This document shows positions 42,643 to 53,930 of a DNA stretch of 64,000 nt, in pieces. The translations under genes and the position numbers were made by a program. The notes under the pieces were generated by a model that had not been told where the DNA came from, ran no database searches, and was given only the letters and a program-made list of their open reading frames with translations. How positions within the stretch are numbered: the first letter of the stretch is position 1; the number at the start of each line of letters is the position of its first letter. The DNA is from Acanthosepion esculentum (lineage: Eukaryota > Mollusca > Cephalopoda > Sepiida > Sepiidae), in NCBI GenBank assembly GCA_964036315.1, contig OZ038517.1, positions 53,378,288 to 53,442,287 on the forward strand, read 5' to 3'.

Positions 42643-42960
42643 ATGGATTTACTTTTATTACTTAACATGTTATTTTTAGCCTTTTTTCTATTAAACAGTG
42701 TGTGTATTGTAGCTATCGGCCTGAGCACTCGATAACTCTTAATAAAGAGAAAGCGCTCTCCTGTAAGATTCGCACCGGGGCTAACCTTTGTAGGAGAAAC
42801 GGTGTTTGAACCGGCATGGGGACCGAACAACACAAGCTTCTAGTTCTTTTTTTAAGTAACGCCCATTTACTACCTTGAGTGCGCAGGCCGACAGACACTG
42901 TTTAAAATAAAATCTGGGCCTCTATTTCAAATACGGCTATACACTAAAAATAATGTTTAA
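42640..42960. other. Unassigned, possible tRNA-like remnant
   Basis: On the - strand GGTTCAAACACCG and CGGTGCGAATCTTACAG resemble B boxes, but I cannot fold a convincing tRNA. No exon seen. Confidence 0.3.
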
Positions 42961-42962
42961 AG

Positions 42963-43014
<52 letters not shown>

Positions 43015-43017
<3 letters not shown>

Positions 43018-43262
43018 CTTTAAACGTTGTTTTAATAGATGCCTGTATTTGAGTTGACGCACCGTTTATTTTATACAGTATTTTATTTCGTCTACCGGAC
43101 TGCACATTGAAAAAAAAACTTACTAAAGAAAATGTGGCTGTATAGATTTGCTCGAGTGTGTAGCCCTGTAGACGAAATAAAATACTGTTTAAAATAAAAT
43201 TTAAAAATTTAAAAGATGAAATCGTCAACTCAAACACCGGAATCCGTTTAACGTTTAAAGTA
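43015..43262. repeat. Foldback element next to (TA)n
   Basis: AACTTTAAACGTTGTTT, TTTGAGTTGACG, CAGTATTTTATTTCGTCTAC on the left is matched inverted by GTAGACGAAATAAAATACTG, CGTCAACTCAAACACCGG, TTTAACGTTTAAAGT on the right. Arms of about 90 bases, centre of about 60. Confidence 0.85.
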
Positions 43263-43300
43263 ATAAAAATATGTCGGATTAAAAAAATTAAAATTAATTC

Positions 43301-43360
<60 letters not shown>

Positions 43361-43544
43361 GAAAATATAGTTTTAAGGAAAAAGAGCCTTTTCAGAAAAT
43401 CACACTTAAGTTACGCTCTTTAGCCAGAGATAAATCTTGGTTAGAAGTGATTTTTTCGAAGAAGCCTTAAAATACTTCTTTGAAGAAAGAAATATGTAAA
43501 TATTATGCTTGAAACGTGTGAACAATACTCTCCCTTTTTTTAGT

Positions 43545-43819
43545 TTAACACCATAAAAAGAGGTGAATTATCGTCTGCCAAAGCAAGAAGACCGCCATAT
43601 TCGCCACAAGTGGTGAACGACTGGCAGCGGACGTTTGACAATGGGACGTGTCCCCGTAAACACAGGACGCATAGCCCATGGCGAGAGCAATGAAATTCTG
43701 CTCCTTGACTCCTTTAAAAAGATGCGACATTGGGCCAATGGCATGAACGCTGACATCTTCTCCAGAGTGGGTTTCCCATTTGAGGGGTACAGCAGACTGT
43801 TGGATGTAGGAATCCGCAC
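43545..43819 (-). CDS. Alkaline phosphatase, last exon
   Basis: Last coding exon of a metazoan alkaline phosphatase, a secreted or GPI-anchored zinc/magnesium phosphomonoesterase. Acceptor TTTTCTGTTTACAG (- strand), first two bases finish a split codon, then 90 residues to TAA at 43547-43545. Visible: SYIQQSAVPLKWETHSGEDV, where H17 of ETHSGEDV corresponds to the zinc-binding histidine of the family; GPMSHLFKGVKEQNFIALAM; GYASCVYGDTSHC, the usual C-terminal disulfide pair; then TSAASRSP and a hydrophobic end (LVANMAVFLLW...FLWC) typical of a GPI signal. No stop or frameshift, so probably functional. Upstream exons on this strand (higher coordinates) were not found in the window, so a long repeat-filled intron must precede it. 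Confidence 0.93.
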
Positions 43820-44099
43820 CTGTAAACAGAAAATGAGAAAGAACTCTTACGATCTATAAATATTGACAACTTAGTGGGAATATCTATAACTGGTTGGAAG
43901 GCAATTTCTAGCGTTAAACATTTCTATTTGTCTTTTTGCATTTTTATTATAACCTGTTGACATTTAGCCTCAGTCATGTCCACCGCTGAATGCAGGAAGG
44001 GCGTCTCGTGGCGTGAAGTGCATACGTCATAACAGGTAAGGATAGAAAAAAAAAACCTTGACAATGGCGCGTCTGTGCAAAACCTGTTTGATTTATACG

Positions 44100-44720
44100 A
44101 ATTAATTGGTAAGACTTGTATCACTAAACCATTATTATCCCACCAAGAAATTCTTACAATCTAAAACTATTTTCTGGCTTTAAATAACCTGAAAACCGTT
44201 GATAAACCGTAGAAAACGAACCAATCAATTAAATACTGATTAGACAGGCATTCTTTTGTATTTATTTACATTCTCTAGAATATAAATGTATAGGAACTAC
44301 TGTGACCACAAAGTGAGTGATCAGTTTACATATTTATTATAATGTAGAATTGATCCACCACTTTATATCCACATTATTATCTCTAAGAAATATTCTTACA
44401 ATCTAAAACTATTTTCTGGCTTTAAATAACCTGCAAATGTTGATAAGCCGTAGAAAACGAATCAATCAATGAAACACTGATTAGCTACACAAGCATGTCT
44501 TTTGGATTTGTTTACATTCTCTGGGATATAAATGTATAGAAACTATTTGTGACCACAAAGTGAGGGATGAGTTTATATAATATTATAATATAGAATTGAT
44601 CCCCCCACTTTATATCCACACATTATCTCCAAGAAATATTCTTACAATCTAAAACTATTTTCTGGCTTTAAATAACCTGCAAACCGTTGATAGGCTGTAG
44701 GAAACGAATCAATTCTAAAG
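44100..44720 (+). repeat. ~247-bp tandem repeat, related to the 336-bp repeat
   Basis: Hairpin-bearing starts at about 44321 (GTGAGTGATCAGTTTACATA) and 44568 (GTGAGGGATGAGTTTATATA) and a partial unit before. Shares AAAACTATTTTCTGGCTTTA, AACCTGCAAA and ATTCTCTAGAATATAAATGT with 6615-7510, but lacks ~90 bases per unit. Confidence 0.9.
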
Positions 44721-44959
44721 CAGACATATAATAAACTGTAAGAGTTGTTCGTCAAGACATATAACTAAAACATCAAAAAATTTAAAATAAAACAAATTTA
44801 TGAACCCAAGAAGTTGACCTGCAAAATAATTTGGTTATGCATAGAAATGTTTTCAGTCACAATTCCGATCTTTCTAAATAAATTATCTCTCCAACTAAAT
44901 CAATTCTTCAACCAAAAAAAATTAAATGAAATTTCACTCCGTCGAGTGATTGACTTCAT

Positions 44960-45905
44960 CCATCGCTGAAGATGCTGGAAAAATGGTCGGTTCCCTGTAC
45001 CTCTCCAGTAAGTACCTGACTCCTACTGATATCCTCTACTTTACAAGAGACAGGTCAGGCCGAAAATGGAGTACTGTTGCCATTATAGGCTAGAGTTGCC
45101 TAGACATCACTTTCCGGTATCTATAGAATCCAAAAGCGTCGCCGCAATGCCCTGCCTTTATAAGAGTCAGATCAGGCCGAAAATGGAGTACTTCTGCCAT
45201 ATCTGGGCTGAAGTTGTCCAAGTCTTTACTTTCCAGTCACGATAGAGTCTAAAAGTGTCTCCGCTATCCTCTGCCTTTACAAGAGCCAGATCAGACCGAA
45301 AATGGAGTACTGCTGCCATATCTGGGCCGGAATTGCCCAGTCTTCACTTTCCAATCACGATAGAGTCCAAAAGCGTCTCTGCTATCCTCTGCCTTTACAA
45401 GAGCCAGATCAGGCCGAAAATGGAGTTCTGCTGCCATATCTGGGCAACAGCTGCCCAGTCTTCATTTTCCAGTCACGATAGAGTCCAAAAGTGTCTCCGC
45501 CTTGACAAGAGCCAGATCAGATCGAAAATGGAGTTCTGTTGCCATATATGGGCAAGAGCTGCCCAGTCTTTACTTTCCAGTCTCCATAGAGTCCAAAAGC
45601 GTTTATGTGTCCTTGGGGGTGACGAATTATTTTCCACCCCTACAGCCCCTTTGTCGCAGACGAGACGTCACAAGCCTCTCGCCGTTCTATCACTATTTCA
45701 ATGGAAATTGTTCAAACGAACTATATTCCTTAGTTACGCCTCTTCTTACCTTCACGGCTAAGACTCGACATGCCATGCATATTGTAACGAATCACACTAA
45801 TTTCTTTTGTATTCCGTTGGTGAGATGCAAGTTCCACTCGAACAGCTTCTTCCCGCGAACCAACACTCAGAAGGATGTTTCCCTATCACTAAAATCTTAA
45901 CCTTT
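44960..45905 (+). pseudogene. Jockey/CR1-like LINE with tandem internal duplication
   Basis: Begins with DAGKMVGSLYLSSKYLTP, then five copies of the segment encoding LYKSQIRPKMEYCCHIWA (CAAGAG anchors at 45044, 45161, 45280, 45398 and 45506; spacing 108-119). Then it runs once through LGGDELFSTPTAPLSQ, LFQWKLFKRT / in other frames, FYHYFNGNCSNELYSLV, CIPLVRCKFHSNSFFPRT. The duplication multiplies one short stretch of the enzyme, which no active LINE would tolerate. Confidence 0.87.
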
Positions 45906-45919
45906 TCAAGATAAACAGT

Positions 45920-46460
45920 TATCTTTTCCCCACATATCTCAATAGGGTGTATCGTCAGTGGTAATACATTTACAGCGAAAATTTACTCAAGTGAATTCGG
46001 ATAGGGGAGCTGTGATGGTCCACGGCCTACATCCAAATTTCATACATGACTTCAAGAAATATGAGCACGCCGATGATCACACCCTGGTCACTGGCATCGA
46101 CCTGCCGGCTAAACTGCGTGAGGGTAGTCGGAAGAGTTTCCCAACCCGACCAGTGAATGGGGAACGTCATTCCCCAACCCACCTGTGCCAAGTGGTGATC
46201 GGCCAGTTACCAGCCTAGGCGTAGGAGTTACGCCTCAGAGGTCAACGGCGTTACCAGTGAGCGGAGGAACTTCTGTGAGGAGGGACAAGGTAACCATAAT
46301 TTCCCAGGTGCAAAAGGAACTGGCAAGCCACTGTACTATTTTACATTGAATGTCATCATGACCCACAGTTACAGTGGGCAGTGGTAACCACGGCGGCAAC
46401 AAATGCGCTAACTGAATAAACCGTGAAGATGATCCCTAGAAACTGTGCCTATTATTCTGT
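45920..46460 (+). pseudogene. RT-like fragment and unassigned repeat
   Basis: GLHPNFIHDFKKYEHADDHT with LVTGIDLPAKL resembles the palm motif (Y/F)ADD..L of a reverse transcriptase with the tyrosine replaced by histidine. The following 46220-46460 (CCCAGGTGCAAAAGGAACTG) looks like a SINE body but has no clear promoter boxes. Confidence 0.45.
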
Positions 46461-46629
46461 AGCCCTCTACTTCGAGTGGCGCTTAGATCTGGTACAGGAT
46501 GAACATCATTGTAAGCAAAAAATATCAGACTAATGGTTGGTAATTGATTGACAAAATGAAAAAAAAATATGACGTTTCGGTTTTAGAAGAACGAAACATG
46601 TTACATAGTTTTTTTTTTCTTTAAATCAA

Positions 46630-47035
46630 TTTAAATTTTAATCAATTCTCCCCAAGCAAGGCGACAACGCCACTAAGACGCAAACGGCTACTGAGATTGA
46701 AAGAGAATGAAAAGGTTTTAGAATCAACCGGAAACCCGATCCTAGACAGGAAGCAAGGGATAAACCTACACTCCTGTTCAAAAGATCGGGGAGGAGTGTG
46801 AACCGGGTGATAGGCGAACCTATCTACTTCTATTGAGGAGGAAAAAAAACAATAATTAGTAAATAAATGTTTCAGAGTTCAAACGGAAAAGTTAGAAATA
46901 TAGAGTTGAAGAAGAAGAAACCAAAACCCCAATCCTGAACAGGGATAAACTAAACTCCTGTTCAAAAGACCGGGAAGATAGGCGAACCTATCTACTCCAA
47001 TTATTCACCATTGACAATCTGGTAACGATGGACTT
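46630..47035 (-). repeat. LINE 3' end, partly duplicated
   Basis: CCCCAAGCAAGGCGACAACG is the family end. CTCCTGTTCAAAAGA(C/T)CGGG with GATAGGCGAACCTATCTACT occurs twice (46768-46830 and 46952-47000), and in reverse at 51853-51945. Confidence 0.75.
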
Positions 47036-47039
47036 TCGT

Positions 47040-47980
47040 ACCCGAAAAAAAAAACGTAGTGTCAAAAGGATCTTTTTTTTCTTATCACACTGCTTTTATT
47101 TTACTTACCTTCACTCTTCGGCAATGTTTATTGTTTTAAAAAGCGATGATTGGAATTGTAATAAAACCTAAAAATATGTTAAAAGCGATTTCTTTTTGTT
47201 CTTGTGAATTTAAAACAAAAATATTAAATATTATTTATTTATTAGATTGTTTATTTACAAGAATAATTTTATATTTACAACATTCTAAAAACTAATACAA
47301 TTAAAACTAATACAATGCAATATTTATCATTAACCAATTTATAAAGAAATAAATATGAAAAAGTATTTTATTTATAAATTTATAAACATTTACTAAATTA
47401 TCAAAATATTCAAACCAGCTATAAGGAAATCTTTATTTACCATTCTATAAAGTTTGAATTAATTGCTAATTAGCAATGATGTTTTGCCAACCATTCCAAT
47501 AAACAATGCAATAAATAAATAACATAAATAAACAATACATTAAATAAATAAATAAAATAAATAAATAAATAAACAATAAACAATACAATAAATAAATAAA
47601 TAATTAAAATAAAATAAATAAACAATAAACAATACAATAAATAAATAAATTACATAAATAAATAAATAAACAATAAACAATACAATAAATAAATAAATAA
47701 AATAAATAAATAAACAAACAATACAGTAAATAAATAAATAAACAATACAATAAATAATATAAACAATCAAATAAATAAATAGGGTTTTCTTATTAAAACT
47801 CAAAAGAAAGAAAATGTAAGAAAATTTTATGTTTAAGTTTTATTAAAATTTTAATCATCGCTTTTTAAAACAATACCGAAGAGTGAACGTAGTTAAAATA
47901 ATAGCGGTGTCAAGGGAAAAACAGTTTTTTGGCAGTGTTTTGTTTTTCGGGCACAAAGGTTAAAGATTGCCAAAGTTTCC
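47040..47980. repeat. Inverted-repeat element with (AATAAATAAACAAT)n core
   Basis: Left arm 47040-47175 (CGTACCCGAAAAA, AAAAGCGATGATT) is matched in reverse at 47830-47975 (ATCATCGCTTTTTAAAACAA, AGAGTGAACGTAG, TTTTTCGGGCACAAA). The core 47510-47785 is a run of AATA/AACA units; its frame on the - strand is meaningless. Confidence 0.83.
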
Positions 47981-48439
47981 ATGTTTTCAATGCAACTAAG
48001 TCAATTTTTTAAGAGAGAATAGTTGCGAACTTACATAAAGAAATAAATATGAAAAAAGGTTTTATTCATAAATTTATAAACATTTACTAAATTACTAAAA
48101 TATGTGAACAAACTATAAGGAAATATACCACGTGGCCTTAGATATTTTCTAAACGGTCGTCGAACAAAGACATGTCGACAGCCAAAGCAGACAATTCATC
48201 TCATATTCAACAATGACTTCTTTTTTTTTCTTTTTTTTTTAAACATGAAAAACTTAATATCAAACTGTTTGTAGCCTTATTTCTTCTTGCTTCATTCTTC
48301 TGGACTTTCTCACAGAAAGACACTTTTGATAAATAAAATATATTTAAAAAGAGACATCGCTCAAATTACACACGCCCTGTCACGCAAACATTTTTGTTTG
48401 CAATGTAATTTAGATTTGCATTTTATGCTTGAATTTGTA

Positions 48440-49060
48440 CGTACGTTATTTACGCTATTTACATTCGGACTATTTTCCTGACCTCGGTTGTCGTTATCAC
48501 AACGTTTCGGTCATTGTGCCCTACGACCTTCATCAGGTGTACATCGATTTGGTTTAGCTACAAGGAATTCCGAACTGTACTCTTTATTTAACCTACGTGG
48601 ATAGACTGTTCTCGTTCCACTGCCCATGTCTAGGGATGGTTCATTTTAGTACTACTTTCACTGAACTCAAGTACACACTGTCCAGCCCAGGGATTGAATT
48701 CACAATTACTATGCCACCGAATTCAGGGACAATTGATTTAATCCACTTGGCCATTGTGTTGAAAAACTCAAGATAAACCTTGGGATGAAAACCGTGAACA
48801 CTCTGAATCTGTTATAAAACAATGGTCTAGTGGATTAAAGCGTTAATCAGTGAATTTAGTGACATTGTGAGTTCAATCCCTGGGTTAGGCAATGTGTACT
48901 TGGACTCAATGGAAACCCGGCGAATAACGACAAAGCAGTATTAAAATAAGAATTAAACGAAATTATCTCCAGACATAGGCGGCAGTGGGACGAAAACAGT
49001 CTAGCCCTGTAGATTAAATAAAGGGTTTAGTTTAGAATTCCTTGTAGGTTACCAGAATCG
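48440..49060. repeat. Palindromic element with tRNA-like heads and hammerhead-like box
   Basis: Outer part: - strand CCTGATGAAGGTCG...GACC then GAAACGTTG (48495-48540). Inner parts are two opposed tRNA-like units: - strand TGGCCAAGTGGATTAAATCA with GAATTCAATCCC, + strand TGGTCTAGTGGATTAAAGCG with GAGTTCAATCCC. The left flank GGAATTCCGAACTGTACTCT recurs inverted at about 49005-49045. Related elements are at 53931-55070 and 56021-56490. Confidence 0.7.
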
Positions 49061-49242
49061 CGTTTTTATAATTGACATTGATTCCATTCAAATTCCTTAC
49101 TGTGTAAATTTACTCAACATTTTCCAAGACAATTTGTAACGTAATTTTCTGACTTTAATAATTGATGGTATGGCTGTATGATTTTAATACCAGTAACACA
49201 TTTTTGTAAAAAATTATTACCACCAATACATTATTACCAGCA

Positions 49243-49443
<201 letters not shown>

Positions 49444-49467
49444 TAAATTGTCGGACTATGTCCAATT

Positions 49468-49499
<32 letters not shown>

Positions 49500-50355
49500 C
49501 GAGGATCATTCAATAAATAAGTTGAATTTTTCGGTATAAGGACTTCTAATACAGATAGAAGCTTACTCTTTTTTATTTTATTTTTGCTTTAATTCTTTTT
49601 CACATGGATTTAATTTCTTTTGCAGATTAAAAAAAAAATTTGAGAGTTTTGGCGATTAACAAAGATGGCCGACCAAGAAGCATGCTCCAGCGGTCAGTTA
49701 TCAAGTTTTTGGTTGTTGAAGGGTGCAAACCAGTTGAAATTCATAGGAGAATGTCAACTGTGTATGGTGCCACATGTTTCAGAAAAAAATGTCTACAAGT
49801 GGGTTAAATTGTATAAAGAAGGACGGAGGATGAAGACAGGCTTGGGAGGCCTACAGAAGTGAGGTCTCCTGAGGTGATCGAATCAGTCAATGACCTCATT
49901 CAGTCTGACAGAAGGGTGACAGTGGATGACATTGCAAGGACTTTGAAAGACATAAAGAACAAACGCAGGGGTCATCAGTCAAAAGGAGTCATCTTGCATC
50001 ATGACAACGCAAGGCCTCACACAGCAGCCCCAAACGGTGCAGACCATCAACGAGCTGGGCTGGGAACTGCTCCCTCACCCCCCTTACAGCCCAGACCTTG
50101 CCCCTTCAGACTTTCACCTGTTTGTTCCTTTGAAAGCGTTCACGAGAGGCACGAAGTTTAAAAGTGACGATGAGACATCGAAGTGTGGCTGAGACATCAG
50201 TCCAAAGATTTTTACGCTGAGGGAATACGGAAGCTTGTGCACAGATGGGAAAAGTGTGTGACAGTGCTGGGAGACTACGTTGAAAAAAAAAGTAAGCTTC
50301 TATCTGTATTAGAAGTCCTTATACCGAAAAATTCACCTTATTTATTGAATGACCC
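49500..50355 (+). mobile_element. Mariner-like element, copy 2
   Basis: Same family as 26967-27848: left end CGAGGATCATTCAATAAATA next to TA (inside a TA array), right end TTTATTGAATGACCC missing the last few bases where another mariner piece joins. 49665-50240 carries a transposase with frameshifts and an internal deletion. Confidence 0.92.
49640..50290 (+). pseudogene. Mariner transposase, broken, copy 2
   Basis: Helix-turn-helix region as in copy 1, then RSPEVIESVNDLIQSDRRVT, VDDIARTLKDI and directly KNKRRGHQSKGVILHHDNAR, PHTAA, which retains the second catalytic aspartate region (HHDNARPH) lost in copy 1. HPPYSPDLAPSDFHLF gives the third. The deletion endpoints differ from those of copy 1, so the two derive independently from a longer parent. 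Confidence 0.92.
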
Positions 50356-50357
50356 TA

Positions 50358-50558
50358 GATAGAAGCTTACTCTTTTTTATTTTATTTTTGTTTTACTTCT
50401 TTTTCACATGGATTTAAATTCTTTTGCAGATTAAAAAAAAACTTTGAGAGTTTTGGCGATTAACAAAGATGGCCGACCAAGAAGCATGATCCAGCGGTCA
50501 GTTATCAAGTTTTTGGTTGCTGAAGGGTGTAAACCAGTTGAAATTCATAGGAGAACTT
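50358..50558 (+). mobile_element. Mariner fragment, copy 3, 5' part only
   Basis: Starts within the inverted end (AGATAGAAGCTTACTC), runs through VLAINKDGRPRSM and FLVAEGCKPVEIHRRT, and stops abruptly at 50558, where the inverted arm of the 48-kb repeat begins. It lies in direct orientation behind copy 2. Confidence 0.9.
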
Positions 50559-50699
50559 ATCTAAGGCCACGTGGTATATTTCCTTATAGTTTGTTCACAT
50601 ATTTTAGTAATTTAGTAAATGTTTCTAAATTTATGAATAAAACCTTTTTTTATATTTCTTTTATGTAAGTTCGCAACTATTCTCTCTTAAAAAGATAAT

Positions 50700-51600
50700 T
50701 TCGTCTAATTTGAAAAACTATTACCAGCAATATCTTTGAAAAAAGAAATATTACCAGCAATACATTTTTGGGGAAGGAACATGGCCAAATTTAAATGATA
50801 GCACTAAATACATTTTCAATGGTATCAGGAAAGAAAGAAAAAAGACAAATACCTATTTTGCGGCTTGGAAGGAGCACCCTAATGCTGGAAAGAAATTTCT
50901 AAGAAAAAAAAGTCATTCTCATACAAGAAGACATTCACCATTCATCTCCCACATACTGGCGTCACATATTATTTACATCAATCACTCGTCTGATTTTGTT
51001 TGTATGACAAATTGTTTGAAGTCATATTTTTTACTTCATTCATTTGGACTTTATTTCTTGGAGATACTTAATAACTAAAATATATTTCAAAAGGGACACA
51101 CTGATAACAGCCAAGCAAACATTTTATTTGTAATGTAAATAGCATTTAGACTGGCAAGTGTATTTTTGGAGCCTTTTGTATTCAAAGTCAAAGAATTTCG
51201 ACATTTATTATGGCGGGTTAGTGTCGCTATCCTACATCAGCGCAAGCAATAAACACTTGACGATGGCCAGAAGGTACTTCACCGAAACATCCTTATCTTT
51301 CATATTTCAACTTTATGGTGTTTGAAGTCATTTTTTTTTACTTCATTCCTATGGACTTTTTTGTTTTGTTTTTGTTTTGTTTTTTCACTTGGAGACACTT
51401 TTGATAAATAAGATATTATATTTACAAAGGGACATGTGCACACACCCTGCCAAGCAAACATTTTGTTTGCAATGTAAGTAATAATTAGATCGGCATTTTT
51501 ATATTTGACACTGAATTCATTCACGTTCTTTACTGCTTGAATTTAGTAAACCTTCTCACAATTTGTAACCAGGACAACCAATTTTTTTTTACCTGAATAC
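50700..51600. other. No gene seen; decayed repeats
   Basis: 50720-50775 has AAATATTACCAGCAATACAT, the reverse of the GCTGGTAATATT repeat. 51070-51150 and 51370-51490 share TTTTGATAAATAA, AAAGGGACA, GCCAAGCAAACATTTT, similar to 48320-48420. 51250-51295 has a weak CTTGACGATGG...GAAACATCC box. No exon found. Confidence 0.45.
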
Positions 51601-51628
51601 TCGATCGTGTATCTGTATTACTTGTTAG

Positions 51629-51850
51629 GCTTACAGCCATATCACGCTGAAACATCGGTTCCCGTAAGCATCTCCAAAGTTAAGCAACGTCGAGCCTGTT
51701 TCGGTACGTAGACAGGTGACCGCTTGGGAATGCCAGGTGCAGAAAACTTGAATGTGCGGGTGATGTAATAGATAACGTTTCGGAAGGAGAAATCGGAGAA
51801 CTGAGTTCGAATTCCTGTCGGATTCGTTACATTTCCTTATATGAAACTAC
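51629..51850 (+). mobile_element. Compound 5S-tRNA SINE, copy D, truncated
   Basis: GCTTACAGCCATATCACGCT, AAAGTTAAGCAACGTCGAG, GACAGGTGACCGCTTGGGAA, TGCCAGGTGC is close to real 5S rRNA, including the internal control region. Then GGTGATGTAATAGATAACG and GAGTTCGAATTCC. It stops where a reversed LINE 3' piece begins. Confidence 0.85.
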
Positions 51851-51852
51851 CA

Positions 51853-52165
51853 TTTGCCTATCGTCCAGTTCGCACTCCTTCCTGGTCTTTTGAACAGGAG
51901 CAGAGAGCTCTTCCCTTGTTTCCTCTTTCGGATTGGGTTTCCGGTTGCTTCTAAATTCTACTTCAACACTATCCTCACAACGTCTCCGCCTTAACACTGA
52001 AATTTTATTCAGAAATTAAATATTGACCTCTTCAAGTCTGGAATTAACTAACTTTCCTATTATCTTACCGATTCTTAAATTAATACAACTCTAAACACTA
52101 ACCCTCTACCATGAGTGGCCCTTGGGCCTTGTATTAGGTGAAAACGTTAGTAAAAAAAACAAAAC
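51853..52165 (+). pseudogene. LINE 3' pieces
   Basis: 51853-51945 is reverse to 46740-46830 (CTTTTGAACAGGAG). From about 51990: NIDLFKSGIN-like codons, then CCCTCTACCATGAGTGGCCC and TTGGGCCTTGTATTAGGTGA, the 3' end also seen at 46460 and 60655. Confidence 0.6.
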
Positions 52166-52499
52166 ATATGATCGTACAAGAATGTCATATCCGCCCCTAC
52201 TAACACACAATAAACCACTCCTCCCCATAATCTGAGGGAAGGCATACGTCCAAAAAAGTTCATTTATAGGTTGAGATGTAGTGAACAAAACAAGATCTAG
52301 ATTTAAAATTCAAATGCTAAGCACGGACTCATTGATTTTGTTATAAATTAAAATGACTCGAATTTACAAACTTTGCTTAACACACACGCAAAAGCAAATC
52401 CAGAACAAAACTCGTGAAATTTCACACCTTGATGCGAAATGTTTTTCGGCCAATAGAAAACTAGGAAACAATTAAAAACAAAATTCAAATAATCTTCAA

Positions 52500-52720
52500 T
52501 TCGCAGAGCCAAATTCTTTTACGGACCTTTTCGCGAGACGACGAGAAGTTTATTCGTCGTCCAATGGAAAGGTCCGAATCATATCCGGGAGTGAATTCCC
52601 AAATGACCTTTTCAAGCCCCACAAAATAAAAGACGGGCAAGTTCGCCTGTCACCAGAGAGAAGGAGACGAGTGTATTAACACGTCCCTTGACAAACTTCA
52701 AGCGATCGTTATTATTATCT
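52500..52720 (+). promoter_or_regulatory. Hairpin and TATA-like region, possible LTR remnant
   Basis: 52524-52577 forms a hairpin: GGACCTTT...GACGACGA, loop, TCGTCGTC...AAAGGTCC. Downstream, CACAAAATAAAAGACGGGCA resembles a TATA box and AGAGAGAAGGAGACGAG a leader. No terminal repeats or primer-binding site could be proved. Confidence 0.3.
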
Positions 52721-53700
52721 CTACCTTTCTCCCTCACCTCTTTTATATTTGATAAACGAACGGAACATTTTAAGACTGAACGATTACTTCAAAGACATTC
52801 CTACCCTTCGATAACGCTCATACATACATACATACATACACACACACATAGATTCCTGCCTACGTACACATAAACTCATTCTTGCAAGGATTACTACGAA
52901 CATTTTGAAGACCTTGTATCAACCAAAATACATTAATTTTTTATTTGTAGAGACCTTAAATGATTTATATGTATATAAATTTGTTGTTTCACTTTACAAT
53001 TTGATTTTCTTTTTTATACCCCTTTTATGGTGGGCTATCTAACTAACAAGGCCAAATCAAACTAATCAGCTTCAACACTCATACACTTCACTATAACTGA
53101 TAACCCACTATAGAGATACTCGCTAAGAATTACAAAATTTAGCTGAAAGCATTAAATAGATTTTCAAGAGTATCAGGCAAGAAAAAAAATAAAGTAATAT
53201 TAATAAAATATGAAAATCTATGTTGCATGTTGAATTCTTCGGTATTTCTTTAATTTTTTAAAAATATTTTCGCGCGAAAAGTATCGAAGGAGACATTTAT
53301 AGTTATTTACCTTTGACCCCCAAGGGCTAACGTCCGCTAATAAACGTAAGTAAAGCCAAAGATTAAGGATTACTTTTACAAAATCCACTTAATTAATCCA
53401 TAACTTTCTTTGATTTCGAAGCATATCTCTAGGACAAATCATGAATCTTTTAACAGCATTTTAAATTTATTGTTTACATTTTTCGTTTATAATAGCAGTT
53501 CGAGTCAAAATGAAAATATCTTAAAAATCCTCCAAAACTTTATTTATATACGGAAATTAACTTTTCTCTTAATACGGATTAACTTTCGGTTATTATCTTT
53601 CAAATAAATACAAGATTTAAGTTCAGGCTGATATACGATTTGGTTTTCTTTGCTTTGCTTTTACGGTATATCAATCTCAATGGGTTATTTAATGCCGACA
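52720..53700. other. No gene seen
   Basis: AT-rich sequence with (CATA)n at 52820-52850. I found no coding exon, SINE or transposon ends. Confidence 0.45.
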
Positions 53701-53815
53701 AGATTTTTATTGGTGGTAATATTTTTTTCTAAAAAGTATTTCTGGTAATATTTTTTCCCAAAAATGTATTGCTGGTAATATTTCTTTTTTCAGAAATATT
53801 GCTGGTAATATTTTT

Positions 53816-53886
<71 letters not shown>
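53700..53886. repeat. GCTGGTAATATT repeat and (TA)n
   Basis: Four units of about 30 bases (TATTGCTGGTAATATTTTTT, CAAAAATG), then (TA)n. Other clusters of the same unit: 35560-35665, 49215-49245 (reverse), 50720-50775 (reverse), 55090-55140. Confidence 0.9.
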
Positions 53887-53888
<2 letters not shown>

Positions 53889-53930
53889 AACGAACAAGGC
53901 CAAATTTAGCTGAGAGCACTAAATACAATT

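Noticed and set aside
51629..51745. Functional 5S rRNA gene
   Set aside because: Similarity to 5S is clear but it is diverged, fused to a tRNA-like unit and SINE tail, and has no terminator T run after the 5S part.
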